Source of the DNA: Linnemannia elongata
Lineage: Eukaryota > Mortierellomycota > Mortierellomycetes > Mortierellales > Mortierellaceae
Reading direction: 5' to 3'
NCBI GenBank assembly: GCA_036320915.1
Contig: JAXBDG010000006.1
Location: 124,001 to 188,000, forward strand
Length of the DNA stretch: 64,000 nucleotides
Below the pieces are notes generated by a model, which saw only the letters and a program-made list of their open reading frames with translations, had not been told where the DNA came from and made no database searches. Position 1 is the stretch's first letter. Each line of letters begins with the position of its first letter. Made by a program: the position numbers and the translations under genes. Shown here in pieces: positions 33,883 to 45,558 of this stretch.

Positions 33883-35909
33883 ATGGAAGTTAACAAGGAC
33901 GAGGCACAACGGTGCATGGACATCGCACGGCGCCACCTCAGCTCTGGAAACTACTCGAGCGCAAGAAAGTTCGCCACAAAGTCCATCGCTCTCTTCCCCA
34001 CCCCTGAAGCAAAGGCCTTTCTCTCCAGAGTTGATACCCAAGAAGCCGCATCCACATCCTCCCCTGCATCCAATGCCTCTTCGTCATCAACCTTTTCGCC
34101 ATCCACAGAACCATCCTCAACCCCGAGCAGCACAAAAAGTTCACCCAACCCTGGATCATCGTCGGCAGGGTCCCGTACTCGTCCTGAATCTGTCCCTCCT
34201 CGACCCCGCTCTACGCCTGTGGACCATAAGCCTGCAGAGAGAGAATATACCCCGGAACAGGTTGCTGCTGTCAAGAAGATCCGGTCCTCGGGAGGAGACT
34301 TTTATAAGGTCCTGGGGATCAACAAGGATGCCTCTGAAGCAGAGATCAAGAAAGCTTACCGCAAGGTATAGTGAGGTTTTTTATTTTATTTTTTACTTTG
34401 AGCTGCTTTGCTAGCTATGCACGGACAAGGATCAGTCGATAAGCGATAACAATTGAGAGACAATCAACTGCAGGGCCAAGGAGTGAATGGAGTGACAATA
34501 ACAGTCAACGGGGTGAATTGAGAGGCAGACGAATGGACCAGTCTCAATTCGCCATGCAACTTTAATATTGATCAATTATTTTTGAACTCCCTTTGTTTCG
34601 TCTCCATTAGTTGGCACTGCAAATGCATCCTGACAAGAACAGCGCTCCAGGGGCAGATGAGGCGTTCAAGAGTAAGTCGACAACACTTCTCTTTTTTTTT
34701 CCCCTTTCCTTCCAAGGGACTTCTTTCATTTCATTTCGTCTAGATGGTTCCAACGGAATCACATCCGTGTCTTACGTGGCACAAACCAGATCATTTTCTT
34801 GTGGTGTTGTTTCTTAGGGACACTGAAAATGCACAACAAAAAATGGCCACCAAAAAAAAAGAAAAAAATGCTCTCAGTTTTCTATTCTTTTTCGATCTGA
34901 CCAATAACGTCCTGTCATCACTCACATACTTCTTTGTTCCTTTTTGGCTAGTCGTGTCGAAGGCATTCACAGTGTTGAGCGATCCTCAAAAGCGTGCTAT
35001 TTTTGATCAGCATGGTCCAGAGGATGGCAAGAGCAGTGGTGTCAACTACGATCGTGCCTCCCCCATGGGCGCCCAGGGATTCGGCGGCGGAATGCATGGC
35101 ATGAACGGATTCGGAGAAGAGATCTCTCCAGAAGAGCTCTTCAACATGTTCTTTGGCGGCGGCAACTTTGGCGGTTGTAAGTATCCCTCCTCTTTCGCAC
35201 CTTGAGACCTCATTGGCTTGAACCCATGAAAGCCATGAAATGGTGGTTTCCATCCTAATGTAATCCAATCATACAACGCATAATAGCTTTCCACTCGGCA
35301 ACGTTTGCAGGACCAGGATTCGGAACACGCCAATTCCGCACACACCCGCAGCAGACGCAGCATAGACAGCATCGTCAACATGCACAGCAGCAGCAAGGAG
35401 GAGTGGGCGGCGGCACAAGTGGCTTCTCAAGCCTCATGCAGATCTTGCCCCTGATCCTCTTGTTTATCATGTCGATGGCGTCCAACTTCTTTTCCGACAG
35501 TGATTCCTCGTCCACTGGAGCATCACCAGCATCATCAGATTTCTCATTGGGACCTCACGGATCATACCAGGCGGCGCGCTTCACGAGCACTCACCGCGTG
35601 CCTTACTTTGTGAACGAGCGGAAATTCAGGAGTTCATTTATGGCGCCCGGATCAGACCGTTTAGATCTGGACCAAGTGATCAATGGTATGAAGGTGCGCC
35701 AGATCCTGACGCAGTTGGAGGAGAATGTCGAGACGGCATACCTTAGGCATATGAGGACCGAGTGTATCAACGAGAAGAAGCGGAAGGAGGTTGCACAGAA
35801 CCGGGCGATGGGCTTCTTTGGACCGGACAAGAAGATGTGGGAGGCTGCTCAACGGATGACGACGCCGAGCTGTGATTCCATCCGCGAGAAATTTGGATAC
35901 AACGTGTAA
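33883..35909 (+). CDS. DNAJB12/B14-type ER-membrane J-protein
   Basis: Exons 33883-34365, 34611-34671, 34952-35176 and 35287-35909 join in phase to 463 aa. Residues 1-50 contain a helical segment (DEAQRCMDIARRHLSSGNYSSARKFATKSIALFPT) typical of DNAJB12. A Ser/Pro linker follows, then the J-domain near 139-205 with the HPD motif at 167-169. Next come a Gly/Phe region with NMFFGGG, a His/Gln linker, one membrane span (LMQILPLILLFIMSMASNFF) and a C-terminal DUF1977 domain (VPYFV...F...V...YL...C). The family recruits Hsp70 to the ER surface for degradation of misfolded membrane proteins. For the last intron an alternative acceptor at 35310 would need a donor at 35174; the chosen GTAAGT/TAATAG pair avoids a stop. 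Confidence 0.92.
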
Positions 35910-36732
35910 TAGTTGTTTATGTTGGCTGGAGGTTAGTTTTTAGAGGGTTGTAATGGGGGACGCGCGCATAGGAAGTAGCATACGATCTAGATTAACAAAA
36001 ATACATAATGATACACCGCCATTTCTTATTTTATCCTAATCCCCACCCGCTTCTGATATCTTGAAGAATTGGAAAGGAGCCAACGTGACTTGAGGGCGAG
36101 GGCCAACTAATCACATAGTGACAGTAGGTTGGCGCAAGAAAACCGCGTGGCGTGAAGATCAATAATTTTACCTGCCCAGTTCACTTGCGTCATGTGAGAA
36201 TGGCAGCTCACATTCACAGTTACTTGCAAAAATGCAACTTTCTTGGCCGCATCCCTTCTCTCCGTCCTACCTCCCCTTCTATGTCTGCGAGATTTAAGGA
36301 TTAGAAGCCAACTGACCGAATATCACCAAAAGAACCTAAGCAGTATGATTCACGTTCAATTACAAAACATCAAACAGGGAATGATTAGCAGAAGTAAATC
36401 CAAGGATCCTATTATTTTCTATCATTAAGAATCACTTCGCCTTGCAATGGCCAATCCTTTGTTAGTTTGAATTAGCCCATGATAACCATGCACTCCATGC
36501 AACTTTTGTTTTGACATACATCACAAACCCATTCTTTTAGTTGTCATGCGTGTCTTCGCCCATCCTCCCCTGTCTCTGACCTAGATACAGTGCGCCTTGC
36601 CATCGAGAAGGCCCATCGCCTTGACGCAAAACGACTTTCCGTCCTGGGACTTGACAATCACGCCGCCCCCTTTCAATACAAATCCTTGACGGTGGTCCGC
36701 TTGAGAGCTTTGAGCCAGGAACACGACGGCGG

Positions 36733-36775
<43 letters not shown>

Positions 36776-37436
36776 GTTGAACCGTTGTTTCGCTTTGTCT
36801 TTCCCAACAGGCTTTTGCAAAACTCCACAATCTCACCTCACCGCTATCGGCATCTTCAGTAATATTCATCCTTCTGATAACCCTTGCCAGGACATTATCA
36901 AGCTTGTTTGAACGATCTCTCTCCTCTTTTCTCCTTGGTGTAAAACTGTTTTTAAACACGCAATATTTTGAATGAGGAACCGGATAGGAGAAAGGCTAAT
37001 GGCAAAAAAGGATAGCAGAGACAAATTGGCAATGAGAAAAAATAGCAATGAGGAGGAAGGGCAAAGACTGTTGCCGGACTGGCCCTTTAAGAGTACCGGA
37101 CTGGACTCAAGAGACAGGAGGATAGAAGTATAACCAAAAGGGTACACCTAGAAACTAGAATCCGAGTCGCGTCAGGATAGTCGCAGGTGTCTGGTTGGTG
37201 GAGGAGGTCACGCGACGAACAAAATCCGGTGCGCGTTCAAGGAAATAAGAGCAAAAGCGATTCATGCCTAAACTGGTTGTCAACCTGGCGTGAAATGTCG
37301 CTCTATGGATCAAATAGGACATTCGAGCTAAGAAAGACCAGTGCCAGATTTGTAACAAAACAAGAACATCAACTAAAAAAAAGAGGCAACAGCGAGGCTA
37401 TCGAACATAGTTGCAGCTAGTTCTTATACAGGTTTT
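35910..37436. other. Intergenic with a ~38-nt T homopolymer
   Basis: No gene is supported. A pure T run of about 38 nt lies at 36737-36774. A short minus-strand frame next to it (36581-36735) has mildly coding-like composition but no family match or flanking exons. The rest is unremarkable. Confidence 0.45.
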
Positions 37437-37870
37437 TTATTGGGGTTCCTGGCCTTGAGGCTGGTATTTCAGATCAAGAGGTTTGCCATCAGGTCCCTTG
37501 GGTACTGGTCTGCCAGGATTCTCGGAGTCAGGATTGTTGGGATTATCAGGGTGATTGGGATCCATGGGGTTATCGGGGTCATAGGTCTTATCAGGTTTAA
37601 TGGGATGATTAGGATCATACTTGGGACTTTTGGGATCATCTCTAGGATCCTTTGGCGTGCCGTCAGGGTTTCTTCTCACGGGCCTTCCAGGATACTTGGG
37701 ATCGGGGTTGTTGGGATTATCAGGGTGATTGGGATCTTTGGGATTATCGGGATCATAGGTCGCTACCCATGGCGCGTCAACGGTGTTGCCATGAACTCTG
37801 TCAATTTCTCGACCGTGTTTATTTGCCCGGAGGGAAGCCCTATGATCCCGGAGAAGAAGTGTGAAGTGTG
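37437..37870 (-). other. Asp/Pro/Asn-rich repetitive open frame without start
   Basis: A minus-strand open frame ends at 37437 and encodes two diverged copies of a ~57-residue unit containing YDPDNP, PNHPDNPNNPD and GRPV, with PDG. It lacks an ATG, so if real it must be spliced from an upstream exon; a pyrimidine-rich CTTTCTCCTCCCTTCCAAG acceptor lies near 37895. A signal-peptide-like start (MHLLFCYFLLPS) is in a different frame just upstream. It may be a secreted or cell-wall repeat protein, possibly broken by a frameshift. Confidence 0.3.
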
Positions 37871-38136
37871 GCGAGAGGTGGGTTTCTTGGAAGGGAGGAG
37901 AAAGTAGCAGAAGAGGAGGTGCATTCGAATTAGACTTAGAAAATGATAATAGTGCATGTGCTCTTATTGCGCAATGGTCGTCGCCTGTTTAGTGAAAAAA
38001 TAAGGTACGATTGAACAAGTCTGTGCCCAACTGATCAATAATGAGTGATACAATTGTCGAAATCATTCCACCCTCGCATCTGAATTCGATGAATCGTAGT
38101 TGATTTTTCACTTCAATTGATTTATTTATATTTTTT

Positions 38137-40138
38137 TTAGTTCATAACAACACCCTTTTCCTTCAATGCCTCCAATTCTCTCTTGGCGTCATTATTTCCT
38201 AGTTCGGCAGCCTTAGTGAACCACTCCGCGGCCTTTGTGTAATCTTGGGGAACACCTTGGCCGTTTTTATACAGTTTGCCGATGTTGAATTGAGAGAAGT
38301 CGCACTTTCGCATGGCAGCTTTGAGATACCAGTCCATTGCTTGATTGTAGTCCAGAGACACTCCTCGACCATGGCTGTAATAGAAGCCGACGTGGTATTG
38401 AGAGTCAGTATGTCCATGATTGGCGGCCTTGAGGTGCCATTCCATCGCTTTTGAAAAGTCCTGAGGAACACCTTGGCCGCGGCCGTAAAGGATGCCGATC
38501 CTGTTTTGAGCAGAACTGCAACCTTGCTTGGCTGCCTTGAGGTACCATTCCATCGCCTGTGCGTAGTCTTGGGGAACGCCTTGACCCTTGTTGTAGAGAA
38601 TGCCGATGTTGAATTGAGATGTCTCATCTCCTTGCTGGGCGGCTTTGAGGAACCATTCCATCGCTTGTTTGTAGTCCCGAGGCACACCTCGACCACGCCT
38701 GTAGAAGTCGCCGACCCTGTATTGTGAGGTGGTGTGTCCTTGTTTGGCGGCCTTGAGGTACCAATCCATTGCTTGTGTATAGTCCATGGGCACACCTCGA
38801 CCACGGTGATAGAGTTGGCCGACGTTGTATTGTGAAAAGATGTGTCCTTGATCGGCAGCCTTGAGATACCACTCCATCGCTTGTGCATAGTCTTGGGGAC
38901 TGCCTTCACCGTTTTCGTAGAGACACCCGATGCTGTATTGCGAGAAAGCATGTCCTTGACTGGAGGCCTTGAGGTACCAATCCATAGCTTGTGCGAAGTC
39001 CTGCTGAACACATTGACCATAGTAGTAAACTTCGCCGATGCAGTACTGGGATCCTGCATGTCCTTGATTGGCGGCCTTGACGTACCAATCCATGGCTATC
39101 GAGTAGTTCCTCGGGACACCGAGTCCATTCTCGTAGAGACCGCCTACTCTCTGTTGACCTGTTGAGTATCCTTGCTCGGCGGCCTTAAGGTACCAATCCA
39201 TGGCGGCCTGATAGTATTGTGGAACCCCCTTGCCATCACTGTACATGTCACCAAGCGCGACTTGGGCGTTCTTGTCCCCAAGGCTGGCACTTATGCTCAT
39301 TTGAGCCACATCTCTCTCCGTAGGAACATTCGTGGTCGTAATCTGCTGTTCCTGCAGCTGAGAGGTGCTGTTGTTGACTGTGCGATGAGGGACGGCGGGA
39401 TTCTTGGCGGTTGGCGGTTGATCATCCAATGCTTCTGCTTTCGAACTTTGAGGTGAGGGGAACGCAAGGGTTCTAATGATGTGAGCGCAGTTTCTCATCG
39501 CCGTCTCTGCAAGACCGTGGACTGAGTTCTGTCGGACAGCGGATGTTGCAGTGGAAGGGGCACTGGATGAGGACGATGAATCAGATGTAGTAGGAACGTT
39601 CCTGGAGGGGGCAACATCATCCCTCATCGTGCTCTCGTAAGTTGGTGGTGCCAATAGTATCGAATCCTGCCGTTGGGTTTGAGGAATTACACTCCTGTGG
39701 TCGATTGGTGTAGTATCCGCGACGACATCCAGAATGGTGTCCGGCATGGCGGCTATCCTACGAGGCTGAAGACTAGAGCTTTGTGTTCATATTCCAAGCA
39801 AACGACTTTAGTGTGAATGACTTTCTGATCACCCCGTAGTGCCCGCCTCACGCCATAAGTTGACAAGTTACAATGATGACATTGCGTACGTACATTGTGA
39901 AAACTTTGCCTTTCAGGAACGGAATAACCCATGTTTTGTCTCGAACCAGCTCTGCATTCTTAAACGCCTGGAGGATATCGTCCCATAGTACAATTTCTTT
40001 CTGCGTCTCAGGATCGGGGTGAGTGTCGACGTAGTATATCTCGTCGGGTGTGACAGGGGGAATAGCGTTGAGTGGGATGCTCTTATCGACGGATCGAATT
40101 GCTTGTACTCTCTGTTGAGAATAATCTCCTTTTGGCAT
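38137..40138 (-). CDS. Sel1-repeat protein with N-terminal adaptor-like domain
   Basis: Two exons (40138-39890 and 39765-38137) join in phase to 625 aa. Exon 1 and the start of exon 2 form a compact N-terminal domain (EIYYVDTHPDPETQKEIVLW, then WVIPFLKG and RRIAAMPDTILDVV). A Ser/Thr/Pro linker covers about 105-235. Ten consecutive 36-residue Sel1-like repeats follow (consensus SQYxIGxLYxxGxGVPQDYxQAMDWYLKAAxQG), ending about 20 residues before the stop. Sel1 repeats make an alpha-solenoid that scaffolds protein complexes, as in ERAD Hrd3/SEL1L, chitin synthase activator Chs4/Skt5 and signalling adaptors. There is no signal peptide, membrane span or CaaX box, so neither Hrd3 nor Chs4 fits; a cytosolic scaffold is inferred. 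Repeat 9 ends MRK in place of the usual QG. Confidence 0.9.
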
Positions 40139-41216
40139 TGTTTTTTTTGTGTGTGTTGAGTATGTATTTACGGGAGGAGAGCGAAGAGGTGTACAATTTG
40201 AGGACGTTTGTTGTGGGCTGTGAGGGGAGAGTGAATAAGGATGATGATGGCCTTGAGAAGGAAGCGGATGCTGAAGACGATGGGAATGGTGTGAACGAGT
40301 GAGATGATTAAAAGAAAGAAAGGGAAAGAGGGACGTAGGGACTGGGGAAGGAGGAGAAGGGAGAAAATATAGGCAAGAAGTCAAAGTCGACTGCTCGGCG
40401 CAGGTGAACGATTACTCGCCACAGGTGGATGTCATCGAAAGAAAGGAAATAAGAAGAGGGATGGACTAACTGTACCAATGGAACATTCTATCAACAAAAA
40501 ACGCCTTAGCCCACACTTGGTCATTCATGCGAAGATTCAACCAAAAAATCAAAAAACGATGCAAGAGAGGAAGAGAGGACAGCGGCTGTCTAAGGGTATG
40601 TAAAAGGGATTCATGAGCAAAGACTGAATAATCAACCAAGATGGCTTACGACCATATGGCCAATAGTCAAGATGACGCCAAGGTTTCAGGGGAAAGAGCC
40701 TCAGAGACAGCGACTATCTCTCGCGAGTCGCGACCAACTGTTGATTGTGCCTAAATTAAACAATTGATCGTGCCTGGATTTTGACAAGTGATCGTGCCTT
40801 ATTTTCGAGAGATCAAGACAAGCAGAGATTGGCGAACACGGTCTTGATCATCTAGATCTCCCAAAGGTCGGTACTAGCTTGCGAGACTGAATGTTTGCAT
40901 GCCGAATCATTAATGGCTCTCAATTACACATGTCTATAATACCGCTTTCTCCTCACCAGTCTCATGTCCTACATACTGTGCTTTGCGAAGGAAAGAGGAG
41001 TTTATTTATGCAGCAAAGCAAGCGCAACGATGGTTGGATGTAATTGATAGTAGTCGCGCTAATGAAAAAGAAGAAAAAAAAAGCACGCTAGAGAATATAT
41101 TTCTTTCTTCCAGCCTGCCTGTCTTCGTGCCCTCATCCTCACCTCCCGCCCGCAAGAAAAGAAGAAAAAAAAAAAAGAAAAAAATGGCAAGGAAAGACCC
41201 ACTGCCTTGTGCCGTG
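40139..41216. other. Intergenic with a 24-bp triplicated motif
   Basis: Upstream region of the Sel1 gene and downstream of the Pro/Gly-rich gene. Three adjacent units each containing GATCGTGCCT (40742-40812) form a degenerate ~24-bp tandem repeat. No gene is supported. A-rich tracts occur at 41063-41085 and 41155-41185. Confidence 0.5.
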
Positions 41217-42926
41217 TTAGGAAAAGATAGCTTCCCGCAGACTCTTGATATCAAACATAATGGGGACAACAAGACCATTAATCTTGATATTGATCAACTT
41301 GAAGTCTCCATCATCTCCGTCTCCTGCCTGTCCTGCTGCCGACGATGACGATGCTGAAGACGAAGTTGAAGCTGCTACTGCCGAAGGACGTGATGATGAA
41401 TGTGGTGCATGAATATCATACGTCCGCTGCGTTGGCAACTCCTCTAATCCAGGCTGGTCAAATTCGTCCTGCATCGGGTCATCAAAATTATTGTCCTTGT
41501 TGTCGACATCTTCCATATCATGGTCTTGATCGATGGGTGCAGGTGGAGGGGGTGGAGGGTTGATTTGAGGGATGGCTGTGAGACGATGGTGCTGTTGGCG
41601 TGCGTATGCAGATGCTGCTCGGGGTGCTTGTGTCCGTGTGGCTGATGATGGTAATGCGACCGAGACAAGGGTTGGGTTTGGTGGAATGATTGCTGGTATG
41701 GCTGACGGTGCCGATGATGATGCTGATGAAGACGCAGAAGATCCCGCCGCTACTGTTCCTACTGTTCCTGTTACTGGTGTTGATGCTGATGGTGAAGAGG
41801 ATGAAGCCGCTGCTGGGATGGCAGAAGAATTAATGGCTGCTACGACAGCCTCTCCAGGAGTAAGTATCCTGCTCCTGACAGCCCGATCAACAGCGGTGGG
41901 TCGAACTCTCGGCCCTTGCATACCAGGTGGAGGAGGACGAAAAGGTGGACGACCTGGTGGGCGACCAGGCCCTCGTCGTATAGGTCCCGGTCCTCCCCCT
42001 GGTCCTAATTCTCCTGCTGCATGTGATCCTGGCGGTGGGGGTCGTCTACGGAGATGAGGAGGCAGCGGTGGTCTACCTGGTCGTCCTGGTCCTGGCCTCA
42101 ACGGCCTTGGAGGTAATAACCCCATTCCTGTTCCTGGTCCTGGTACAGTTCCTCCCGGAATCATCAACGCTCTCGGTCGGACAGTGCCTGAGGTTCCTGC
42201 TGCTTCAGTTCCAGCGTTAAGTCCAGGTCCTGCTGTGCCATCTGCCAATCTAGGTCTCATCCGCGGTCCTCGTGGTGCACCAGGTGGCCGAACAATAGTA
42301 CTGCCGCTACCACCAGCAACAGCTCCCGATCCTGAAGCAGCGGTAGCAGCAGTAGCAACCGCCGCCGCACCTCTCCCCGGCGGCCGTCCAGGTGGCCCCG
42401 ACTCCTTTGGCTCCCTCTCCTTCAAATACACAAAAACATTCAACACAATCAAATCCTCATCACCCAGACGCTTCGCTTCCATTCTCCACGCCTTCGCCAT
42501 TTGCTCTTCAAAATTATCCTCCGTCATCTGCTGATAATACTTTTGAGGCACACTTTCCGCAGGTTTGATATACGGGATCCCATCCTCGGGCCAGAACAGG
42601 TCTGGGTGTCGTGCTACACGTGCATATATTCGTTCGCGAAGGATGATATAAGTGTCTTGGCCGCGGATGTGAGGGTAGGGGTCTGGGTCAGGAAGTCCGT
42701 GGGTGAGGCGACGGCGTTCAAGGGGTTCGCCTTTTCGGAGGTGGAGTTGGATTTTGTAGGTGGTGGGTAGGGGCCGGAGGGAAGTTTTTTGATTGTTGGT
42801 TTTGCGTTGGTTTTGGGGTTGGGGTTGAGGTTGAGGTTGTTGGAGGAATTGCTGCTGACCTTGCCGCTGATGCTGGAGGGATGTGCCTGGCGCATTGTTC
42901 TTGTTGTTGTCGTTGTTGTTGTCCAT
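41217..42926 (-). CDS. Pro/Gly-rich protein of unknown function, 569 aa
   Basis: Intronless frame with a clean ATG. Residues 1-50 are Asn/Gln-rich. Residues ~55-175 look folded and contain YKIQLHLRKGEP, RGQDTYIILRERIYARV, a WPEDGIPYIKPAESVPQKY stretch and ending NVFVYLKE. The centre is a long Pro/Gly/Arg disordered block with AT-hook-like cores (RRGPGRPPGRPP, GPGRPGRPP). Ser/Ala tracts and an acidic region follow. The C-terminus returns to order with FKLINIKINGLVVPIMFDIKSLREAIF. I do not recognise the family. The AT-hook-like cores and acidic tail suggest a nuclear DNA-associated protein, but Pro-rich linkers can mimic such motifs. Confidence 0.75.
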   Translation of the reverse strand: MDNNNDNNKNNAPGTSLQHQRQGQQQFLQQPQPQPQPQNQRKTNNQKTSLRPLPTTYKIQLHLRKGEPLERRRLTHGLPDPDPYPHIRGQDTYIILRERIYARVARHPDLFWPEDGIPYIKPAESVPQKYYQQMTEDNFEEQMAKAWRMEAKRLGDEDLIVLNVFVYLKEREPKESGPPGRPPGRGAAAVATAATAASGSGAVAGGSGSTIVRPPGAPRGPRMRPRLADGTAGPGLNAGTEAAGTSGTVRPRALMIPGGTVPGPGTGMGLLPPRPLRPGPGRPGRPPLPPHLRRRPPPPGSHAAGELGPGGGPGPIRRGPGRPPGRPPFRPPPPGMQGPRVRPTAVDRAVRSRILTPGEAVVAAINSSAIPAAASSSSPSASTPVTGTVGTVAAGSSASSSASSSAPSAIPAIIPPNPTLVSVALPSSATRTQAPRAASAYARQQHHRLTAIPQINPPPPPPAPIDQDHDMEDVDNKDNNFDDPMQDEFDQPGLEELPTQRTYDIHAPHSSSRPSAVAASTSSSASSSSAAGQAGDGDDGDFKLINIKINGLVVPIMFDIKSLREAIFS

Positions 42927-43216
42927 GATGAGTTGATCGTCTTATAATTCTTGTTGATCGTGGTCGTGGCTATTGATGAAAGGGTGAGGAGGGATGGAAG
43001 GGTCCTGCTCGACCATGGGAACAGTTGGCCCTGTTAAAATAAAGGTGGTTTGTTGTTCTTGGACCCTGCACTGGTTTGTGAAAGTGAAAGAGCAGAGGTT
43101 GTCCTGCTGTGGGTCCATCCTCTCTGTGATCAGAAAAAATTAGATCGAGCGACAGCCACATTTATCCACATTCGAACTATGGGTAGCATCGGACATGCAA
43201 CAGTACAAACGATAAT

Positions 43217-45277
43217 TTATTTCTTGGAGGAAGGGCGGGTATTGTGGGCAACGTGGTCGTGCTCAGAGGTAGGCCGCCGTACAGAGTGAGGGTACAACGC
43301 CCCATGGATATCGCCCCACCACCACTTTCCATTGTTCCTGAACCACTCGACTAGTACGAAAGGAAAGAAAGAAAAACGCAACTGTTAGAGGGATATAATC
43401 ATGACAGCTAGAACAACAACGAAGAGGTCAGTCCTTCATCAATTGATCCAAGACTTACTGGTGTTGACAATACCCCGTTCGTAGTCTACCGTTGGCGTCC
43501 AGCCCAGCTCAACAAGCTTGGTCGAATCAACGGCATACCGCTGGTCATTGAACGCCCGGTCCTCCACAAACACAATCCTGTCAATACATGTACGACACTC
43601 GCCCTGGTGATGGCTCGCCCGTTCCTGTCTTTTAACAACCGACCACTCTGGTTCCTGTACATATCCATTCGATCCTCTTCCATGTCCTGCAATCCCGTTC
43701 TTAAGACGCAGAGGTGACGACGGTAAGGACTCGACAACCAAGCGATGGATCAGATTCTGGGCCAACTCAATATTACTCAACTCATGCCCCGCACCAATAT
43801 TGTACACCTCGCCTATAAGGCCTCGGTGCAAGATCACATCCAGCGCATTTGCAGCATCCGCCACATACAGATATGTCCGTGAATGTTGTCCCGATCCATG
43901 GATGTAACAGTGTCCCTTAGGCAATTCCTCGTCGTCCACCCCTGTCAATCCTGATTTTGATCTGGTCTCGTATGTGTCTGGGTAAAGCAAGTGCATGATA
44001 AACTTTGGAAAGATCTTCTCAGGATACTGAAAAGGTCCATAGACGTTATTACTCCGTGTAATAATGATAGGGATCTTGAACGACTTGTGGTATGCCTGGA
44101 CCATACATTCCGCAGCAGCCTTGGTGGCCGAGTATGGGTTGCTTGGCGCCAATAGTCCGTCTTCCCTGCAGTCGGGCTATTTTGAGAGAATATAGAGGGA
44201 GGGAGCACCACGAAAAAAAAAAAATTAATTGGAGGGTTCAGATCTAATTGTTTGTGAGTGGTGAGTGGGGAAATTAAATATAGTTTCTGCTCATCCATCA
44301 TCTCCACAGACACAAGGAAAACGAAGGGCGTACCTGACCAAGACGGCATTCGCCATAGACCTCATCCGTCGAGACAAACACAAAACGATTCTCCACTTCA
44401 CCATCGTCACCGTTTTCTTGCGCCTGACCCTGATCCTGTCCATTGTTACCACCAGCTTTACGAGAGGAAGGTACAAAATACTTCCTAGCTGCCTCAAGCA
44501 AGACATGAGTCCCCAAGACATTATTCTGGGTAAACTCAATCGACTGTCCAAACGACTTGTCGACATGCGTCTGCGCAGCCAAGTGCAAGATCGTATTAAT
44601 CCTGTACTCAACCATTGTCGATTCGATAAACGCAACGTCCGTAATATCCCCCTCCAGGAACACAAAGTTCGGGTACAAGGGGTTGGATCTGGTGTTACCC
44701 CTGCGTGGATCGAACTTGTTGGTGTCGTCAGAGGGGTTCAAGGTGTCTGACGATTGTGTCCATGGTATCTCTGTTGTTGTTGTTGCTGCTGCTGTTGTTG
44801 TCGTCGTTGCTGTTGCGGTTGTTGATGAGGATGAAAATGAAGATGAGGATATAGTGTCCTGGTCGATTTCTTCTCCAAGTTCGTTGAGAATGGCAAGGAA
44901 AGGACGGAGGTTGTTCAGTGAACTACAGTAATCCAGCTTATCGACGACGACGATCAAGTACTCTGGGTAGTTCAGCACCAGCTTCCTGACCAGCACCGAG
45001 CCACTAACAGGATATTTAATGGTTCAATTGGATCCTTAGGAGTCAGACAACAATGCCTTTATCTTTCGATGATAAAAACGAAAAAAGTAAACAAACACCG
45101 GGGGCAAAGATGGACTTACATGAACCCTGCACCTCCAGTCAAGAGAATCCGTTTGGTCCACTTGCCATTGCTGTTATTGTTGTTGATGATGTGAGGTTGC
45201 AGGATGGGGTCGAGAGAGTTGCGCCCGAGGAGGTCGTTGTGGATGTCGAAGGAGTGGAGGGCGTCATGAGAGCTCAT
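43217..45277 (-). CDS. dTDP-glucose 4,6-dehydratase-like SDR (TGDS)
   Basis: Four exons (45277-45120, 45003-44334, 44176-43459, 43350-43217) join in phase to 559 aa. The extended SDR fold is clear: TGGAGFIGS at 47-55 for NAD, STDEVYG near 264-270 with the catalytic Thr-Asp-Glu, YSATK (Tyr291, Lys295), SNNVYGPFQYPEK, and VEDRAFNDQRYAVDSTKL as in RmlB/TGDS. Family members oxidise a nucleotide-sugar at C4 and eliminate water to give the 4-keto-6-deoxy sugar. The protein is about 200 residues longer than usual because of low-complexity inserts: a Ser/Thr/Ala run (TTATATTTTTAAATTTTE) after the first helix and a Gly/Gln/Glu block before the catalytic TDE. The substrate (dTDP- or UDP-glucose) cannot be told from sequence. 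Confidence 0.92.
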
Positions 45278-45558
45278 TTCTGGGGCATGGTTATAAAAAA
45301 GTGAAAGAGAAGAAGAGTTGGACAAAGGGGCACTCTGTTCGGTTGTTCAATTGGTGCCTGATCTGAAGCACGTGACTTTTCTGAAAGGCTCCAACGAAAA
45401 GAACAAAGTAGCACAAGGTTGGTGGCGTCTCTTTTCTCCACTTAAGACTGGCCCCACTTTTCTGGATGTGAACCAAACAAGTCAGACAAAGGCGATATGT
45501 GGTATTTCATTGATGTTTATTATACGGCATTACATTTGAAGAAAGCGGAATCCATGAC

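Noticed and set aside
36581..36820. Minus-strand frame beside the T38 tract (QGFVLKGGGVIVKSQDGKSF)
   Set aside because: Mildly coding-like but partly made of the homopolymer, with no start, no exon partners and no family match.
37440..37907. Plus-strand hydrophobic frame full of GIIRVIGI repeats
   Set aside because: It is the antisense shadow of the Asp/Pro/Asn repeat frame on the other strand.
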